A DNA stretch of 64,000 nucleotides from an uncultured delta proteobacterium (GTDB lineage Bacteria > Desulfobacterota > Desulfobulbia > Desulfobulbales > Desulfocapsaceae): contig CAIQWD010000100.1 of NCBI GenBank assembly GCA_903875445.1, positions 1 to 64,000 on the forward strand. Reading direction: 5' to 3'. Position 1 is the first letter of the stretch. Every line of letters begins with the position of its first letter. Positions 25,473 through 34,655 of this stretch are shown one piece after another. The position numbers were made by a program, and so were the translations under genes. The notes under the pieces were generated by a model. It searched no databases, had not been told where the DNA came from, and was given only the letters and a program-made list of their open reading frames with translations.

Positions 25473-25501
25473 TTGACTTTCTGGTTACTTCAACCGATAA
25501 T
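25473..25501 (+). promoter_or_regulatory. Promoter candidate for the ErcA-like gene
   Basis: TTGACT (25473-25478) and GATAAT (25496-25501) are separated by 17 bases and lie about 62 bases upstream of the start at 25564. This is a good sigma70-type match for the dehydrogenase/kinase operon. Confidence 0.55.
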
Positions 25502-25563
25502 GCAGAAATAGGGAGTATCGGCTACCTGCCTCGTCATCGTCCCCAATTTACCGGTGTAAGTCT

Positions 25564-26715
25564 ATGATGGAATTAAGAAAATTTGTTGCCCCGGAATTCA
25601 TATTCGGAGCCGGCGCCATGCAGCTGGTCGGCCGCTATCTGAGTAATTTTGGAGCAAAAAAAGTCCTTATAGTATCCGATCAGGGGGTCATCGCTGCCGG
25701 TTGGGCCGGTAAAACAATCGATCTCCTTGCCAACGAGGGCATTGATTCCGCTGTCTTTGCAGCTATTTCCGCCAATCCCCGCGATACCGAGGTCATGGCA
25801 GGAGCGGATTTCTACCATCAGGAACATTGCGATGTAATCGTCGCTATCGGTGGCGGCAGCCCGATGGACTGCGCCAAGGGCATTGGCATCGTCAGCACCA
25901 ATCGAAAAAATATCCTCGGCATGGAAGGCATCGACAATGTCCCCATTCCCGGTCCGCCTCTTATCTGTATTCCGACAACCTCGGGGACCTCTGCCGATGT
26001 TTCCCAGTTTGCCATCATCACCGATACCAGAGAAAAAAAGAAAATCGCCATCATCAGTAAAACCGTGGTTCCCGATGTGGCTCTCATCGACCCCCTGACT
26101 ACCGTCAGTATGTCTTCTTATCTCACTGCCTGTACCGGGATGGACGCTTTAGTCCATGCGATCGAGGCCTATGTCTCGACTGCCAATTCGCCTCTTCTCG
26201 ATCTGCATGCCCTGGAAGCCGTGCGGCTGGTTTGTACCCATCTGCCGCAAGTACTTGCCGCACCTGACGATCTCGAACTTCGTGGCAAAATGACTCTGGC
26301 CAGTCTGCAAGCCGGCCTGGCCTTTTCCAATGCCAGCCTGGGTGCCGTCCATGCCATGGCCCACAGCCTTGGCGGCCTGCTCGACCTCCCGCATGGCGAA
26401 TGTAATGCCCTTCTTCTCAAACATGTGGTCAACTTCAATTTCCCCAAGGCGATCGAGCGCTACGTGAAAATCGGCGAAGCGATGGGACTTACGGTCAGGC
26501 ATATGCCGATACCTACTGTAAAAGAGGCCATCCTGACAAAAATCAACAACCTTAAGCAGGAAGTTGGCATCAAAAAAAACCTCGGCCAACAAGGTGCTAC
26601 TTTGGCAGATATTCCTACCCTTGCTCGAAAAGCGCTCAAAGATCCTTGTATGGTTACCAACCCAAGGTTTGCCAAGCAGCGTGATATCGAGGTCATTTAT
26701 GAAGAAGCCCTCTGA
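25564..26715 (+). CDS. Iron-containing alcohol dehydrogenase, ErcA-like
   Basis: A 383-residue group III alcohol dehydrogenase. The NAD-binding motif VIVAIGGGSPMDCAKG lies near residues 90-105 and IPTTSGTSADVS near 137. The metal ligands are in CTGMDALVHAIEAYV near 190, GAVHAMAHSLGGLLDLPHGE near 257-276 and the His of PHGECNA. All four expected ligands appear present. The gene overlaps the start of a histidine kinase gene by 17 bp. That arrangement is known for ErcA proteins, which act in regulation of alcohol metabolism beside ErcS-type kinases. Whether this one is catalytic, regulatory or both cannot be told from sequence. Confidence 0.9.
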   Translation: MMELRKFVAPEFIFGAGAMQLVGRYLSNFGAKKVLIVSDQGVIAAGWAGKTIDLLANEGIDSAVFAAISANPRDTEVMAGADFYHQEHCDVIVAIGGGSPMDCAKGIGIVSTNRKNILGMEGIDNVPIPGPPLICIPTTSGTSADVSQFAIITDTREKKKIAIISKTVVPDVALIDPLTTVSMSSYLTACTGMDALVHAIEAYVSTANSPLLDLHALEAVRLVCTHLPQVLAAPDDLELRGKMTLASLQAGLAFSNASLGAVHAMAHSLGGLLDLPHGECNALLLKHVVNFNFPKAIERYVKIGEAMGLTVRHMPIPTVKEAILTKINNLKQEVGIKKNLGQQGATLADIPTLARKALKDPCMVTNPRFAKQRDIEVIYEEAL

Positions 26716-28057
26716 ACCCGAAGACTCCCGCGAACAGTTGCGACAGAGCATCATCGGGCTTGGCGAAAGATCGATCCGCAAAAGCTATTACCCGGAATTG
26801 CAGCAGCGGATTGCCGAACTCGAAGAAAGAAACCGGGAACTGCAAACGGAAATAACTGAGCGAATGGTGGCCCAGGCCTCGGCGAGAAAACTGAGCCGAC
26901 AGCTGCAGCAGTCGCAAAAAATGGAGGCTATCGGCACACTTGCCGGAGGAATTGCCCATGATTTTAATAATATTCTCGCAATCATCATTGGCTATACGGA
27001 AATTGCCAAGGTGAATGCCAAAGCCGAGTGTTTAACCCGCAATTGCCCGGTTTTCAAGAACCTCGATCATGTTCTCCAGGCTTCTGAAAGGGCCAAGGAA
27101 CTGGTCAGGCAGATTCTCACCTTCAGCCGCCAACAGGATGACGACAAGAAGCCACTACAAATTGGCCCGGTGATCAAGGAGGCCTTGATCCTTCTCCGTG
27201 CCTCTTTGCCGCAATCAATTGAAATGCGAACGAACCTTGCCTGCGCCGACGCCCAGGTGCTCGCCAATGCCACCCAGCTGCACCAGATCATCATGAATCT
27301 CGGCACCAATGCCCATCACGCCATGCGGGAAACCGGCGGCATCCTTACCGTGGAAGTTGAACAGGTTGAAATTGAGGAATTTGACAAGAAATCGAAAGGT
27401 CTCCTGCTTGCCGCCGGTCGTTATCTGCTACTCAAGGTCTGCGACAACGGTTGCGGTATGGAACAATCCATGCTTGATAAGATTTTCGATCCCTACTTCA
27501 CCACCAAGCCGCTCGGTCAAGGGACGGGAATGGGCCTTGCCGTCGTGCATGGCATCGTCAAAAGCCATGAAGGGTTGATAAGGGTTTACAGTGAACCGGG
27601 AAAAGGCACCAGTTTTTTGATCTATTTGCCCCAGCTCCTTGCAAAACCTGACGATCCGGTACTGCAATGTAATGAAGAAATACCCATGGGAACCGAGAAA
27701 ATACTCCTCGTCGATGACGAGGCTCTCGTCGCCGAGATGCAGGCAAAGTTGCTCGAAAGCCTAGGTTACACAGTGACGTACAAAACCGATCCGCAGCAGA
27801 TGCTGCAGCTTTTCACTGCCGACCCGAGTGCCTACGACCTGATCCTCACCGATATGACCATGCCGAAAATGAATGGGGCAATCTTAACAGAAAAAATCCT
27901 GGCAATTCGCCCCGACATGCCGATTATCCTTTGTACAGGATTCAGCGAACTGATCAACGAGAGAAAAGCCCGATCGCTCGGGGTAAAGGCTTTCGCCATG
28001 AAACCTCTGGTGCGCAAATCCATTGCCGAGCTGGTCAGAAAGGCATTGGCCGGCTGA
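26699..28057 (+). CDS. Soluble hybrid histidine kinase with C-terminal receiver
   Basis: A 452-residue protein from the ATG at 26699, with GAGG just upstream inside the dehydrogenase gene; the longer frame is a shadow of that gene. Order: coiled-coil (about 35-75), HisKA with GGIAHDFNN (His near 87), HATPase with DNGCGMEQSMLDKIFDPYFT and TGMGLAVVHGIV, and a receiver domain starting ILLVDDEALVAEM near 328 with the phospho-acceptor in LILTDMTMPKMNG. It lacks a membrane segment and any PAS or GAF sensor, so it must sense an internal signal or partner, perhaps the co-encoded dehydrogenase. Confidence 0.9.
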   Translation: MKKPSEPEDSREQLRQSIIGLGERSIRKSYYPELQQRIAELEERNRELQTEITERMVAQASARKLSRQLQQSQKMEAIGTLAGGIAHDFNNILAIIIGYTEIAKVNAKAECLTRNCPVFKNLDHVLQASERAKELVRQILTFSRQQDDDKKPLQIGPVIKEALILLRASLPQSIEMRTNLACADAQVLANATQLHQIIMNLGTNAHHAMRETGGILTVEVEQVEIEEFDKKSKGLLLAAGRYLLLKVCDNGCGMEQSMLDKIFDPYFTTKPLGQGTGMGLAVVHGIVKSHEGLIRVYSEPGKGTSFLIYLPQLLAKPDDPVLQCNEEIPMGTEKILLVDDEALVAEMQAKLLESLGYTVTYKTDPQQMLQLFTADPSAYDLILTDMTMPKMNGAILTEKILAIRPDMPIILCTGFSELINERKARSLGVKAFAMKPLVRKSIAELVRKALAG

Positions 28058-28205
28058 GTGCATAGCAACACAGTACCAACCCCGGATCACCATCATGGAG
28101 CATTTTTTATGAGCATTTCTCGGCAGTTTCAGGTAACAATGAAGGTTTCCGATTTTTTTGCAAGAGGTTGAGTACCTATCGACAATTTCAATCACGGAGT
28201 CTCCA

Positions 28206-29321
28206 ATGCTAAAAGTAGGATTTATCGGTTGGCGAGGAATGGTAGGGTCTGTTCTTATGGAACGGATGGTTGCCGAGAACGATTTCCAAGGCTTTGTCCC
28301 GGTGTTCTTTACAACCTCGCAGGCTGGTCAGGCGGGTCCGGAGATCTGTGGCGGCAAAGCTCTCGAAGACGCCATGAATCTTGAGCGTCTTGCGGAAATG
28401 GATGTCATCGTTTCCTGTCAGGGCGGCAGCTATACCACCAGTGTTTATGAAACCCTCCGCAGCCGGTGGAACGGCTACTGGATCGATGCGGCATCGACCC
28501 TGAGAATGAAAGACGACGCCATCATTATCCTTGATCCGGTCAACCGGGCGGTCATTGACCAGGGATTGAAGAACGGAATCAAAAACTATATCGGCGGCAA
28601 TTGCACTGTTTCCCTGATGCTTATGGGCCTCGGCGGACTCTTTGCCGGCGATCTGGTCGAATGGGTCAGCTCCATGACCTACCAAGCGGCCAGCGGTGCC
28701 GGGGCCAAAAATATGCGCGAGTTGCTCAGTCAGATGGGCGAGCTGGCCGGGGAAGTGGGCGATCTTCTCGCCGATCAGTCCTCAGCCATTCTCGATATCG
28801 ATAGAAAGATCACCGCTAAGCTGAACGATGGCTCGCTCACCATGGATAACTGGGGGGTACCGCTGGCAGCCAGCCTTATCCCGTGGATCGATGTGCCGGT
28901 AGACGGCGGGCAATCGAAGGAAGAGTGGAAAGGCTTTGCCGAAACCAATAAAATTCTCGGCAAAAGTGCCGCAGAGACTATTCCGATCGACGGCCTCTGC
29001 ATACGGGTCGGAGCGATGCGCTGCCACTCCCAGGCGCTTACCATCAAGCTAAAGAAAGATATCAGTGTTGCGGAAATTGAAAAAATCCTTGCCGGTCACA
29101 ATGAGTGGGTCAAGGTTATCCCCAATGATCGTCAGATAAGCTCGCGAGAACTGACGCCGGTCAAGGTCTCCGGGACACTGACCGTCCCCGTCGGCCGGCT
29201 CCATAAAATGAAGCTCGGCCCGCAATATCTGGCCGCCTTCACGGTTGGTGACCAGTTGCTGTGGGGTGCTGCCGAACCATTGCGGAGAATGCTGCGAATT
29301 GTCCTGAGTTATCTGAGCTAA
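28206..29321 (+). CDS. asd: Aspartate-semialdehyde dehydrogenase
   Basis: A 371-residue enzyme from the ATG at 28206, preceded by GGAG. It starts [18 protein letters not shown] as in the proteobacterial Asd type. The catalytic cysteine is in [12 protein letters not shown] (Cys 133) and the catalytic histidine is in [16 protein letters not shown] (near 272). Substrate-binding [14 protein letters not shown] lies near 160. It reduces aspartyl phosphate to the semialdehyde that feeds lysine/diaminopimelate, threonine and methionine synthesis. It stands alone between a kinase gene and a convergent HD-GYP gene. Confidence 0.96.
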   Translation: MLKVGFIGWRGMVGSVLMERMVAENDFQGFVPVFFTTSQAGQAGPEICGGKALEDAMNLERLAEMDVIVSCQGGSYTTSVYETLRSRWNGYWIDAASTLRMKDDAIIILDPVNRAVIDQGLKNGIKNYIGGNCTVSLMLMGLGGLFAGDLVEWVSSMTYQAASGAGAKNMRELLSQMGELAGEVGDLLADQSSAILDIDRKITAKLNDGSLTMDNWGVPLAASLIPWIDVPVDGGQSKEEWKGFAETNKILGKSAAETIPIDGLCIRVGAMRCHSQALTIKLKKDISVAEIEKILAGHNEWVKVIPNDRQISSRELTPVKVSGTLTVPVGRLHKMKLGPQYLAAFTVGDQLLWGAAEPLRRMLRIVLSYLS

Positions 29322-29345
29322 ACGTTTCCGAACCTCCGAACGTTT

Positions 29346-30722
29346 TCACCCCAGATAATCGAGCAAAACTGTTTCAACGCAGAGCCCCTGACATTTGCGG
29401 TCATTCAAGGCGATTTCATATTGTTCTTTGGCATAAAGAGGCTCACCGTGGGCCGAGGTGATGATTTTTAAATTTGGCCTGTCTATCCGTTCGCTGGAGG
29501 TCGTCACCATCCCTACTCTTCTGTCGGAAAGCCGGACATAGGTCCCCGGCGGATACAGACCGACAGCGTCAATGAATGCTGCCAGCACCCCGGGGTGAAA
29601 CGCACCCCGGTCGGCAAGCATGGCTCCATATGCACTCTGGGGCAGAAGAGCTGCCTTGTAGGGTCGAACGGCGGTCAAGGCCTCGAACACATCGCAGATC
29701 TGCAGGAGAGCGGTGGCCGGATGCCTGACCGCCCAGGATGGCCGATGCGGATACCCACCGCCGTCATGACGCAGATGATGCCCCCAGCAGGCAGCTAGAT
29801 CGAGATCGGACACCCCTTTCTGCTCAAGAAGAATTTCCACACCCGTCTGTGGATGCTTGCGGACAACGGCGCACTCCTCCTCGGTTAACTGTCCCTTCTT
29901 TAAAAGGATTTCAACGGGAATTCTGCTTTTACCGATGTCGTGCAACAGCCCTGCGGTTCCTATGGCAAGAAGCTCTTGTTCCGTCCAGTGCAACTTCGTC
30001 CCGATGTAAACGGCAAGAGAAGAAACCCGCACCGAATGGCCAATCGTGTAGCTGTCATAGTCAGGATAATGAACATACTGCATGACATCGGCAAAACTCG
30101 TCTGGATTGAGCTGAGCATGAATTCGCTCACCGACCTGGCTTTTTTGATATCGATGTTCCGGGCCAAGGCTGCGTTGCCATAGGCCTGCGACACAACATC
30201 GAAAAGTTCCTGGTAAAGAAGAGCAGGGCCCTGACCTGCCTCATCGACCGACACATCCTCCAAATCTTTGAACCGATCATCTCTTAGCCCCAGAGTCTGC
30301 TCGGTATACGGATCGCCTATCCCTATGTGACTCATGCCGTAGCTCTTGAATAAGACTCGAGCATCACCGATTTTTTTTACAGGAAGAGAGCGAAGCGCTG
30401 TGATATCAAAGAATTTTTTCAGATCAGCGTGGGTGATCCCCTTTTGCAGGATAAAGCCCCCGCAATAGAGAGCCCCGGCGAACTGAATAAGCTTTTTGCC
30501 GGCGATGGAAGGGCCAAAAATCCTGGTTCCTTCAAAGACAAAGAAGCCATCTGCCATACCGATGAACAGTTCCTCGGCGCCGGTAGCTGCATAATGGTCG
30601 TTGGCGAGCCTGACTATCTCTTCGGCGAGGGAATTTACCCGTGGGTGATCGGCATAATAGAGTTTCCTGTTCTCTATGCCCTTACACAAGAGCATGATAA
30701 TATCGTTTATCCTATCGCTCAT
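29346..30722 (-). CDS. HD-GYP domain protein with a novel N-terminal domain
   Basis: A 458-residue protein from the ATG at 30722; the frame is open 39 codons further into the upstream gene. Residues 1-130 form a domain also found in the neighbour at 30745-32691 (KLYYADHPRVNSLAEEIVRL; GITHADLKKFFDI). The HD-GYP part follows with YTIGHSVRVSSLAVYIG, AGLLHDIGKSRIP (HD) and HHLRHDGGGYP (GYP). HD-GYP proteins hydrolyse cyclic di-GMP, and all metal-binding positions I can see are kept. The partner gene is 22 bases upstream, so the two act together in all likelihood. No receiver or membrane segment is present. Confidence 0.88.
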   Translation of the reverse strand: MSDRINDIIMLLCKGIENRKLYYADHPRVNSLAEEIVRLANDHYAATGAEELFIGMADGFFVFEGTRIFGPSIAGKKLIQFAGALYCGGFILQKGITHADLKKFFDITALRSLPVKKIGDARVLFKSYGMSHIGIGDPYTEQTLGLRDDRFKDLEDVSVDEAGQGPALLYQELFDVVSQAYGNAALARNIDIKKARSVSEFMLSSIQTSFADVMQYVHYPDYDSYTIGHSVRVSSLAVYIGTKLHWTEQELLAIGTAGLLHDIGKSRIPVEILLKKGQLTEEECAVVRKHPQTGVEILLEQKGVSDLDLAACWGHHLRHDGGGYPHRPSWAVRHPATALLQICDVFEALTAVRPYKAALLPQSAYGAMLADRGAFHPGVLAAFIDAVGLYPPGTYVRLSDRRVGMVTTSSERIDRPNLKIITSAHGEPLYAKEQYEIALNDRKCQGLCVETVLLDYLG

Positions 30723-30744
30723 TATCCTGGCTATCACATAAAAA

Positions 30745-32691
30745 TCATGAAATTTTCGGCACCTGCCGACTGGTGAGCAGCTGCAGAGCATCTTCCGCGG
30801 CCTTCCGGCATTCTCGGCTCCAGGCAGGCACCACGGCAAATCTCCGTTCGCTGCTTATCCGTTCAAGAAATTCCTCCGTCCCCATTATTTGCAATTCGGC
30901 CATCGCCCTAATGGTTTTTTCGAGCCACGGCAACTCTTTTTGGTCCTCGCTGATATTTTCCAAAAAATCGAGAATAATCTGGCCCGCTGCGGTTTTCAGA
31001 GCTGCCGGCAGTGCCTCGTTTTGGGCATATTTTAGATACGACCCGAGAAGCTGCAAATGATCAGGATTCGCCACTCGGAGAATTGGTCCGACGGCTTCCA
31101 TAAACGCATCCTGAGGATCATTCTGCAATTCGGCAAGCACATTGTCGGCAATTAGATCACCCAGCGAAGTCTCAAAGAGGAAGGCGAAAAAAGGATAAGC
31201 GTATATATAGGATGGCCGAAAAATGATCGGGGCAACTTTTTTTACGCGAAAGGCATCCAGTGCCTCCAGATGGGGGCGCAGGCTCTTCATCGTCTCCGGA
31301 TGCATATGGCAGACGATCTCGGTCAATTCATAAAAATGTTTCTTTTCCCTGGCCATGCCGACGACCAACAATTCGTTGACTGCATAAGGCCAGAGAAGGG
31401 GGTGTAGAGTGTTGGGCATGCCGTTCCACAAATCGACAAGGAATTCGCAGGAAGTGACAGAGGGTGACTCGCGCAGGACAACAAGAATCATCCTGAGAAG
31501 TTTATGAAAACGATCCCGTGTGTTGTCGTCGACAAAATGTTTGTTTCCGGCCAGCAGCACAGCCCATTCCCTGGCAGACAACGGGCTTCTTAGAATTGTC
31601 GCCAGCATCTGTTCACAACGCTCGGTAAGCTTTTGTTTTTCAGTTGCGTGCAGCAGCTGGAAAAGGATGGAAAGAGTTTCTCTGCGATCGATAGTAGAAA
31701 GATTTTCCAATATTTTTGAAGCCATGCGGTTATCATTGACAAACTGTTGCAAAGCGGTTGCCGAGATCTCCGAGACCGGCTTTTCCGTCTTGCCAAGTCC
31801 TGTCATCGCTGTTTGCGACCCTTCACTCACCCAGCTCTTCGAGTTGGCCATACCCGACAAATGGGAAACCAGCAGGCTGATCGTCTCTTTTTCTTTTTTA
31901 CTATCAAGGCCACGCGCAAGGCTTGCAAAAATAGAGGTCAAAACGTTGACATCTCTCTCGACCATGTTGACGGTTTCCCTTGACTTGGACGAAGAGGTGC
32001 TCATGACGGCGGTATGGAGCAAGTTTTGCACATCCAGCCAGGTTGCGTTGGGAAAACCCTGGAGTTCAATTTTTTTTTCTTTTTCCTGGGCTGACAATTT
32101 GACAAGGAAATCTCGACATTTTCGGACATGGACCTCACTCAGCCCCTGTTTGCCGAGGACAGCGCAAATCTCCTCGATCTTTTGCCGATCGAAAGGCTCG
32201 CTGTCGGCGACAACTCCGGTTTGCTTATCAATCGGATACTGACGCTCAGTCACCTTAATAGATTCCGGCAGATCAGCTATCTTGAAGCGAAGAGAGGACC
32301 CGGTGTTTTGCAGTTGCACCCGCCATGCCAAAATACTTCGAACAAACTGGAGAAGCTGCTTATGACTGATGGTCCGTTCAATAAGAAGCGTTCCGATACC
32401 AAGGCTTGCCAGCAACGCATGCAAATCCCTGATAAAGGGGGCCGCGTGCGGCAACACCATTTTTTCAAGGAGAAGCCGATCTTTTTCAACCTCGAGACGT
32501 ATGGTATTGCAGGCGGGGAAAGTCTCCCGGAGCTGCTGGATGAATTTTCCGGCAGCCTGGTCGAGAACTACATGCCCTAAAGGATAATAGATGCCGATTT
32601 TGAATAGCCGGTAAAACACCTCTACAATATAAACAGGTGCCCCCTCGGATACGTCAACACGGCGAACTTGTAGAGATTCAACTCCCTTCAT
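30745..32691 (-). CDS. Large helical-repeat protein partnering the HD-GYP protein
   Basis: A 648-residue cytoplasmic protein of no named family that I recognise. Residues about 15-125 align with the N-terminal domain of the downstream HD-GYP protein: IYYPLGHVVLDQAAGKFIQQ corresponds to LYYADHPRVNSLAEEIVRL, and RTISHKQLLQFVRSI to KGITHADLKKFFDI. The remaining 500 residues are helical with HEAT-like spacing (ILENLSTIDRRETLSILFQL; YVHPETMKSLRPHLEAL-like). The start is uncertain (ATG 32691 or TTG 32709; no good ribosome site). A scaffold or effector of a c-di-GMP pathway is a reasonable guess. Confidence 0.75.
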   Translation of the reverse strand: MKGVESLQVRRVDVSEGAPVYIVEVFYRLFKIGIYYPLGHVVLDQAAGKFIQQLRETFPACNTIRLEVEKDRLLLEKMVLPHAAPFIRDLHALLASLGIGTLLIERTISHKQLLQFVRSILAWRVQLQNTGSSLRFKIADLPESIKVTERQYPIDKQTGVVADSEPFDRQKIEEICAVLGKQGLSEVHVRKCRDFLVKLSAQEKEKKIELQGFPNATWLDVQNLLHTAVMSTSSSKSRETVNMVERDVNVLTSIFASLARGLDSKKEKETISLLVSHLSGMANSKSWVSEGSQTAMTGLGKTEKPVSEISATALQQFVNDNRMASKILENLSTIDRRETLSILFQLLHATEKQKLTERCEQMLATILRSPLSAREWAVLLAGNKHFVDDNTRDRFHKLLRMILVVLRESPSVTSCEFLVDLWNGMPNTLHPLLWPYAVNELLVVGMAREKKHFYELTEIVCHMHPETMKSLRPHLEALDAFRVKKVAPIIFRPSYIYAYPFFAFLFETSLGDLIADNVLAELQNDPQDAFMEAVGPILRVANPDHLQLLGSYLKYAQNEALPAALKTAAGQIILDFLENISEDQKELPWLEKTIRAMAELQIMGTEEFLERISSERRFAVVPAWSRECRKAAEDALQLLTSRQVPKIS

Positions 32692-32787
32692 TGTGATGGC
32701 CGGTGGCAAACCATGTGGAGGTTAAGACAGAGGAGGTAAGGCCATACTTTCTCGGTAAAGAAAACAGAATGGCCTGTGTCCGGATTG

Positions 32788-34623
32788 TTAATGCACCGGC
32801 GGAACCGAGTCGGGGTCGCTCAGGGCATCCTGGCCTATGCTGCCGGTCTTGGCGGGAGAGGCAAAGGCCCTGTCAAGCCCATCGATTTTCGTAGGTGAGC
32901 TCACATCCTGATCCGCCAGTACCAAAAGTTTCGGATCGATGGCCATCATCTCCTGTTCCACCCTCTCAAGGTTGCTGATCACCTTCGATTTGATATCCAC
33001 TTCGGGATATTTCACCAAGATGCTTTTCAACAATCTGTGGGTTTCGATCAGAAGTTTCTTCCGACTCTCTACATCCGTGGTCTTGGTAAACCTGGTAAAC
33101 AGGTTGGCCGCCTTTTTCCGATCGGCTTTGGCCGCCTCAACCGACATCTCCTTGATCTTTTCTTTTGCCTTGGTGGAATATTCGGAATCGGAGAGCTTGG
33201 TGAACACGGCGATCGCTTCATCGAATTTTTCAGCTTTTGCCAATACCATTCCGTTATTCCACTGTTTTTGCAGCTCTTGTATGACTGCCATCCGTTGTGT
33301 TTCCTTTTCCACCGCATCGGTTAACGACACCTCCTCGCTCTTGCCTTTGAGGGCGAGGAGTTTATCCGGACCGATTATATCGGACGGCAGGGTTTTGAGG
33401 AGATCCTGCGCTTCTTGGAATTTATTCTCGGATCGCAGCTTTTCGACTTGGCTCATGAACCCGTCAAACCACTTGTCGGCGGCGGTTTTTACCTTTGTTT
33501 TAATAATCTCGATATTGGCCGCTACCGGTGAATAGGGGTATTTGCCGAGGAAATTCTCTGCCTGCCAAAGCAATTTATACCCTCCCTGTTCGACAACATA
33601 CTCAAGATAATCGCGGAGGATAGCGGAGTATTCCTTCAGCTCCGGGCCGCTTTCCTTGGACCGATCGAGTAACGATAATTGCAGTTTCGACCATTCCTCC
33701 AGGCGACCGATGTTTTGATAATCCTCGGAGATTTTTTTATACTGCCCTGTCGCTGCCTTATAATTGCCGGAGGCAATATACAGATCGGCAAGAATTTTTC
33801 TAAGAGACACGATATCGGTAGCCTGCACATCCGAGGACGACATCTGATCGACCACCTGCTGATAAATTTCCGCCGCTTTGTCTTCCTTTTTAAGATACAT
33901 CAGGGCGTTGCCATAGTTGATCTTGCTGCGGAGGTGCACTCGACCAACCTGTCCGCTCGGGATTTTCTGCCAAACCTGGAGTACCTCCTGGTATTCACGA
34001 TTTTCGGCATGCCTGTCGATCAGTGTCTCAAGCTGCGCAAGGTCGGCTGTATCCTCGCGCTGATTCCAGCCGGCGGTCTGGCCGGTAGAATCGGTCAGCA
34101 ATCGCCCACAGGTGCTTTCCATAAAAGATATATCATTTTTCTCAAGTTCGATGACACCGGCACTACCTATCCTTTCAGCAGTCGCCGCTTTCTGGGTCTG
34201 CAATACTTTGCTGCGCAGGTCGGTGTAGCTGCTCAGAACAGTCTGCAATTTGCGAAAACAGCGAACCATTTCCGCCGCTTCATCATCCTTGACTTGTTTC
34301 TTCGCCGCTTGACTATCCAACTCCTTCCAACGTTCGAGTTTCCGCCCATATTCAAAGATACGGTCATTGATAAAAACCATGGAGGGAAGAGTACCCGGAA
34401 TATTTTCCTCGGTTATTTCCGGTGGTTCAGGTTCCACCGGTTCCAAGGTCATAAGAGGCGATCCTGCCCCGGTGATCTTGTTTTCAGAACTGGAAGGGGT
34501 TGGCGATTTCTTTGAAGGCGACGGTGTAGGGGTAGTTTGTACCTGAGTTTTTTTGGGAATTGCGCAAGCCCCAAGACTTGCGGCACAAAACATGACAAAC
34601 GCATATCGGACGATTTTTCTCAT
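32788..34623 (-). CDS. TPR-like lipoprotein
   Basis: A 611-residue protein from the ATG at 34623 (MRKIVRYAFVMFCAASLGAC) with a lipobox LGAC. A Thr/Pro/Ser-rich linker follows (residues about 28-55), then a long helical region with tetratricopeptide-like units (INYGNALMYLKKEDKAAEIY, LRKILADLYIASGNYKAATG, WNNGMVLAKAEKFDEAIAVF). It should sit on a membrane facing the periplasm and act as an assembly platform. It lies 32 bases downstream of the penicillin-binding protein gene, so it may serve wall synthesis; that link rests on position alone. Confidence 0.8.
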   Translation of the reverse strand: MRKIVRYAFVMFCAASLGACAIPKKTQVQTTPTPSPSKKSPTPSSSENKITGAGSPLMTLEPVEPEPPEITEENIPGTLPSMVFINDRIFEYGRKLERWKELDSQAAKKQVKDDEAAEMVRCFRKLQTVLSSYTDLRSKVLQTQKAATAERIGSAGVIELEKNDISFMESTCGRLLTDSTGQTAGWNQREDTADLAQLETLIDRHAENREYQEVLQVWQKIPSGQVGRVHLRSKINYGNALMYLKKEDKAAEIYQQVVDQMSSSDVQATDIVSLRKILADLYIASGNYKAATGQYKKISEDYQNIGRLEEWSKLQLSLLDRSKESGPELKEYSAILRDYLEYVVEQGGYKLLWQAENFLGKYPYSPVAANIEIIKTKVKTAADKWFDGFMSQVEKLRSENKFQEAQDLLKTLPSDIIGPDKLLALKGKSEEVSLTDAVEKETQRMAVIQELQKQWNNGMVLAKAEKFDEAIAVFTKLSDSEYSTKAKEKIKEMSVEAAKADRKKAANLFTRFTKTTDVESRKKLLIETHRLLKSILVKYPEVDIKSKVISNLERVEQEMMAIDPKLLVLADQDVSSPTKIDGLDRAFASPAKTGSIGQDALSDPDSVPPVH

Positions 34624-34655
34624 AGTAGCTATCTCTTGATTTTTCTGTTTAAATA

